Origin: an uncultured Myxococcales bacterium
Lineage (GTDB): Bacteria > Myxococcota_A > Bradymonadia > UBA7976 > UBA1532
Assembly: GCA_937896275.1 (NCBI GenBank)
Contig: CALBMW010000585.1
Span: 1-5,694 of the forward strand
Reading direction: 5' to 3'
DNA length: 5,694 nucleotides
Below the pieces are notes generated by a model. That model saw only the letters and a program-made list of their open reading frames with translations. It made no database searches and was not told the origin of the DNA. Made by a program: the position numbers and the translations under genes. Below, piece after piece: positions 5,115 to 5,694 of this stretch (position 1 is the stretch's first letter; the number at the start of each line of letters is the position of its first letter).

Positions 5115-5694
5115 GGGTCTCCTCCTGGCTCGAGCGTCGCGGCGGCGACGGCGGCCAGCCGCTCCTCGGCGCCGCCGAAGAAGGGCGCCGCGCGCGCGGC
5201 GAGCACGTCCACCGTATCCGCCACGGCGGCCCGCGCCTCGCGGTGCGAGCCATAATGCCACGCCAGCCCAGGCCGCTCCGGCACCAACTCCTCCAGCAGG
5301 AAGGCGAGGCCCGGCACCGCGCGTCCGGTCGCCGGCTCGAGATCCGCCAGGTACGCCCGCACGCGGCTGACGCCGATCCGCACCACGTAACCCGGTGGAG
5401 CGTGCAACCGCTGAAGCTGGATGTAGTGGTAGCCGTGCGGGGTTCGCCGCGTGAACTCGATGAAGTAGACGTCGGTCATGTGCGCCGCGCGATCGTGCCG
5501 AAAGCCCGGCAGCCGGCCGGAGAGGGCCTCCTGCATCAGCGTGACCAGATCGAAGCGCGGCCTCGCGTTGCGCGCGCGGAAGGCCGCCCGCACCCACCGA
5601 AGGACCGCGGGCGCCCGCCCGGGCATCGTGGCGGCCACCGGGGCCGCCCGCAGCGCGGCCTCCTTCTCGGCCTCGAGCCCAGCGCGCAGGGTAG
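5111..5694 (-). CDS. unknown protein, probably missing its 5' end
   Basis: 193 codons plus 2 nt are in the window, ending at TGA 5113-5111. In-frame starts are GTG 5638 and ATG 5626, but neither has a Shine-Dalgarno. The frame stays open to the edge with strongly G/C-biased third positions and a helical Glu/Lys/Ala-rich stretch, so the true start is probably outside; if GTG 5638 is used, the product is 175 residues. Numbered from there, it has an Arg-rich helix (12-28), then L-M-Q-E-A-L-S-G-R-L-P-G-F (34-46), beta strands with Y58-F62 and Y70-Q76, Y84-V90, and a C-terminal helical half (132-169) with a P-F-F motif at 152-154. No signal peptide or membrane segment is visible, so it is probably cytoplasmic. 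The order helix, GF, strands, W, helices recalls DUF4304-type proteins, but this is a weak resemblance. It overlaps the lipoprotein gene by four bases (ATGA). Confidence 0.75.
   Translation of the reverse strand, partial: TLRAGLEAEKEAALRAAPVAATMPGRAPAVLRWVRAAFRARNARPRFDLVTLMQEALSGRLPGFRHDRAAHMTDVYFIEFTRRTPHGYHYIQLQRLHAPPGYVVRIGVSRVRAYLADLEPATGRAVPGLAFLLEELVPERPGLAWHYGSHREARAAVADTVDVLAARAAPFFGGAEERLAAVAAATLEPGGDP
5121..5125 (-). promoter_or_regulatory. ribosome-binding site of the 438-residue lipoprotein
   Basis: GGAGG inside AGGAGGAG on the minus strand, with a 6-nt spacer to ATG 5114. It lies in the last codons of the upstream gene, as expected for coupled genes. It excludes the longer in-frame reading that begins at 5597, whose extra 161 residues are Arg/Gly-rich shadow sequence. 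Confidence 0.75.

Noticed and set aside
5115..5597. A 161-codon N-terminal extension of the 438-residue lipoprotein.
   Set aside because: It would bury the signal peptide and overlap the upstream gene entirely, and its composition is Arg/Gly-rich noise. The start at 5114 has AGGAGGAG and a lipobox.

Overview
The window is a very GC-rich stretch, most likely chromosomal DNA of a myxobacterium (phylum Myxococcota). The strongest taxonomic clue is the C-terminus of the Asp-box protein: Gly-Gly-Cys, a short hydrophobic segment and a terminal Arg-rich tail, which is the layout of the MYXO-CTERM sorting signal. Predicted lipoproteins with Asp/Gly/Ala/Pro-rich linkers and strong G/C preference at third codon positions fit this. 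I saw no tRNA, rRNA, CRISPR array, insertion sequence or phage gene.

Layout, right to left on the minus strand. (1) A cytoplasmic-looking unknown protein (5111-5694) whose 5' end probably lies outside the window. It overlaps by ATGA with (2) a 438-residue predicted lipoprotein (3798-5114) with a low-complexity linker, an EF-hand-like Asp loop and a probable TolB/WD-type propeller body. (3) A 76-residue Cys-rich lipoprotein on the plus strand (3524-3754), convergent with gene 2 and divergent from gene 4. (4) An exported Asp-box beta-propeller protein with a MYXO-CTERM-type anchor (2031-3371). (5) A long TPR lipoprotein (1-1967) that runs off the left edge. Coding density is high. The only gaps are 63 bp (1968-2030), 152 bp (3372-3523) and 43 bp (3755-3797), so no gene-free stretch exceeds 300 bp.

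Four of the five genes encode predicted secreted or lipid-anchored envelope proteins with repeat or propeller folds. They look like cell-surface or periplasmic binding and scaffolding proteins rather than enzymes, since no catalytic motif is visible. Genes 1 and 2 are probably co-translated. Genes 4 and 5 are on the same strand and may share a transcript, but the TPR gene may also have its own promoter. I see no clear evidence of a defence, mobile or biosynthetic system. The most unusual item is the 76-residue lipoprotein, whose six mature-part cysteines have mirror-symmetric spacing that suggests a disulfide-stapled helical hairpin.
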